Part shown: positions 23,235-23,753 of the stretch, one piece after another
Position numbering within the stretch: the first letter of the stretch is position 1
Layout: each line of letters opens with the position of its first letter
Assembly: GCA_045649505.1 (NCBI GenBank)
Contig: JAZRQA010000067.1
Location: 1-23,753, forward strand
DNA from: SIG587 sp045649505
Lineage (GTDB): Bacteria > Bacillota > Clostridia > Oscillospirales > Acutalibacteraceae
Length of the DNA stretch: 23,753 nt
Direction of reading: 5' to 3'
Program-made: the position numbers and the translations under genes
Notes under the pieces: generated by a model
Seen by the model: the letters and a program-made list of their open reading frames with translations, nothing else
Databases searched by the model: none
Told to the model about the DNA's origin: nothing

Positions 23235-23747
23235 ATGAAAGCACACGAAAGAAGAAAAGAAATTGTCAATTACTTGTTGTCTGAGCAAAAACCGATATCA
23301 GGAAGCGCACTATCACAAAACTTCGGTGTATCACGACAAATTATTGTACAGGATATTTCAGCACTGAAAGCATCAGGCTATGATATAATTTCAACCCACA
23401 GCGGATATATTATTCATAACACTCCGCTTGTAGAACGCATCTTTAAACTTCACCATACTACTGAGCAAACTCTTGATGAACTTAACACCATTGTTGACCT
23501 TGGAGGCACCGTTGTTGATGTTTTTGTTTGGCATAAGGTGTATGGAAAGGTTGTTGCAAAACTTAACATTTCTTCAAGACTTCACGTCAAGCAGTTTATT
23601 GAAGGCGTTCGAAGCGGAAAATCAACCGAGCTAATGAATATTACAGGCGGATATCATTATCATACAGTTAGAGCTGATTGTGAAAAAACGCTTGAACAAA
23701 TCGGTGAGGCACTAAAATTACGCGGGTATATTGCACCCGAAATATAA
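23235..23747 (+). CDS. niaR: NiaR-type transcriptional repressor of NAD synthesis (HTH plus 3H domain)
   Basis: NiaR (B. subtilis YrxA) represses NAD synthesis and niacin uptake genes in response to nicotinic acid. The 170-residue protein has an N-terminal helix-turn-helix (residues 1-60, SGSALSQNFGVSRQIIVQDI) and a C-terminal 3H domain named for its conserved histidines: His73/74 in KLHHTTEQTL, His100 in VWHKVYG, and His141 and His143 in GGYHYHTVRA. Some of these bind a metal ion in characterised relatives. It lies 21 bp after nadC with a GGGGTGA site, so it is the last gene of the operon it probably controls. The stop is 6 bases before the window end. Confidence 0.93.
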   Translation: MKAHERRKEIVNYLLSEQKPISGSALSQNFGVSRQIIVQDISALKASGYDIISTHSGYIIHNTPLVERIFKLHHTTEQTLDELNTIVDLGGTVVDVFVWHKVYGKVVAKLNISSRLHVKQFIEGVRSGKSTELMNITGGYHYHTVRADCEKTLEQIGEALKLRGYIAPEI

Positions 23748-23753
23748 TATAAA

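Noticed and set aside
1..23753. Mobile elements, phage genes, CRISPR arrays, tRNA or rRNA genes
   Set aside because: No transposase, integrase, regular repeat-spacer pattern, cloverleaf or rRNA sequence was recognised on either strand.

Overview
The window looks like chromosomal DNA from a low-GC, Gram-positive anaerobe of the class Clostridia, probably an Oscillospirales/Ruminococcaceae relative. I infer this from the A+T-rich sequence, the strong AGGAGG-type ribosome binding sites, the frequent GTG/TTG starts, the gene order nusB-xseA-xseB-ispA-dxs-tlyA-nadK-argR-recN, a tetrahydrofolate riboswitch before folT, and the Firmicute NAD repressor NiaR. Nothing resembles a phage, transposon, CRISPR array or recent transfer. 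It is a dense, mostly housekeeping stretch of 24 complete genes plus one gene start cut by the left edge.

Layout: (a) 1-1070, minus strand: queA and the first codons of tgt, which are tRNA queuosine genes. (b) 1109-4038, plus strand: a consensus promoter, then asd-dapA-dapB, taking aspartyl phosphate to tetrahydrodipicolinate for diaminopimelate and lysine. It meets the next block at a perfect 15-bp bidirectional terminator (4052-4084). (c) 4088-13661, minus strand: a ten-gene operon, nusB-xseA-xseB-ispA-dxs-tlyA-nadK-argR-recN-tyrS, with gaps or overlaps of at most about 25 bp, read from a promoter at 13696-13724. (d) 13753-14913, plus strand: a back-to-back divergent promoter reads a DivIVA-like coiled-coil gene overlapping a gene for the beta subunit of a class I fumarase; no alpha subunit is nearby. 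(e) 14942-17979, minus strand: prmA-prfB and a lipoprotein resembling secreted trigger factor. (f) 18070-18771, minus strand: folT behind a THF riboswitch and a fully consensus promoter. (g) 18834-20048, plus strand: a solitary aldo/keto reductase with a ferredoxin-like tail. (h) 20121-23747, plus strand: nadA-nadB-nadC-niaR, the de novo NAD pathway with its probable own repressor.

The genes work together within blocks: asd/dapA/dapB are consecutive steps, ispA and dxs belong to isoprenoid synthesis, xseA/xseB form one nuclease, and nadB, nadA and nadC convert aspartate to nicotinate mononucleotide, which niaR probably controls. I see no clearly new multi-gene system. The points most worth a second look are the folT riboswitch expression platform, in which one hairpin looks like both a terminator and a Shine-Dalgarno sequestor; the DivIVA/orphan fumarase-beta pair; a tyrosyl-tRNA synthetase whose HIGH motif reads TAGH; the exported trigger-factor-like lipoprotein; and a prfB without its programmed frameshift.
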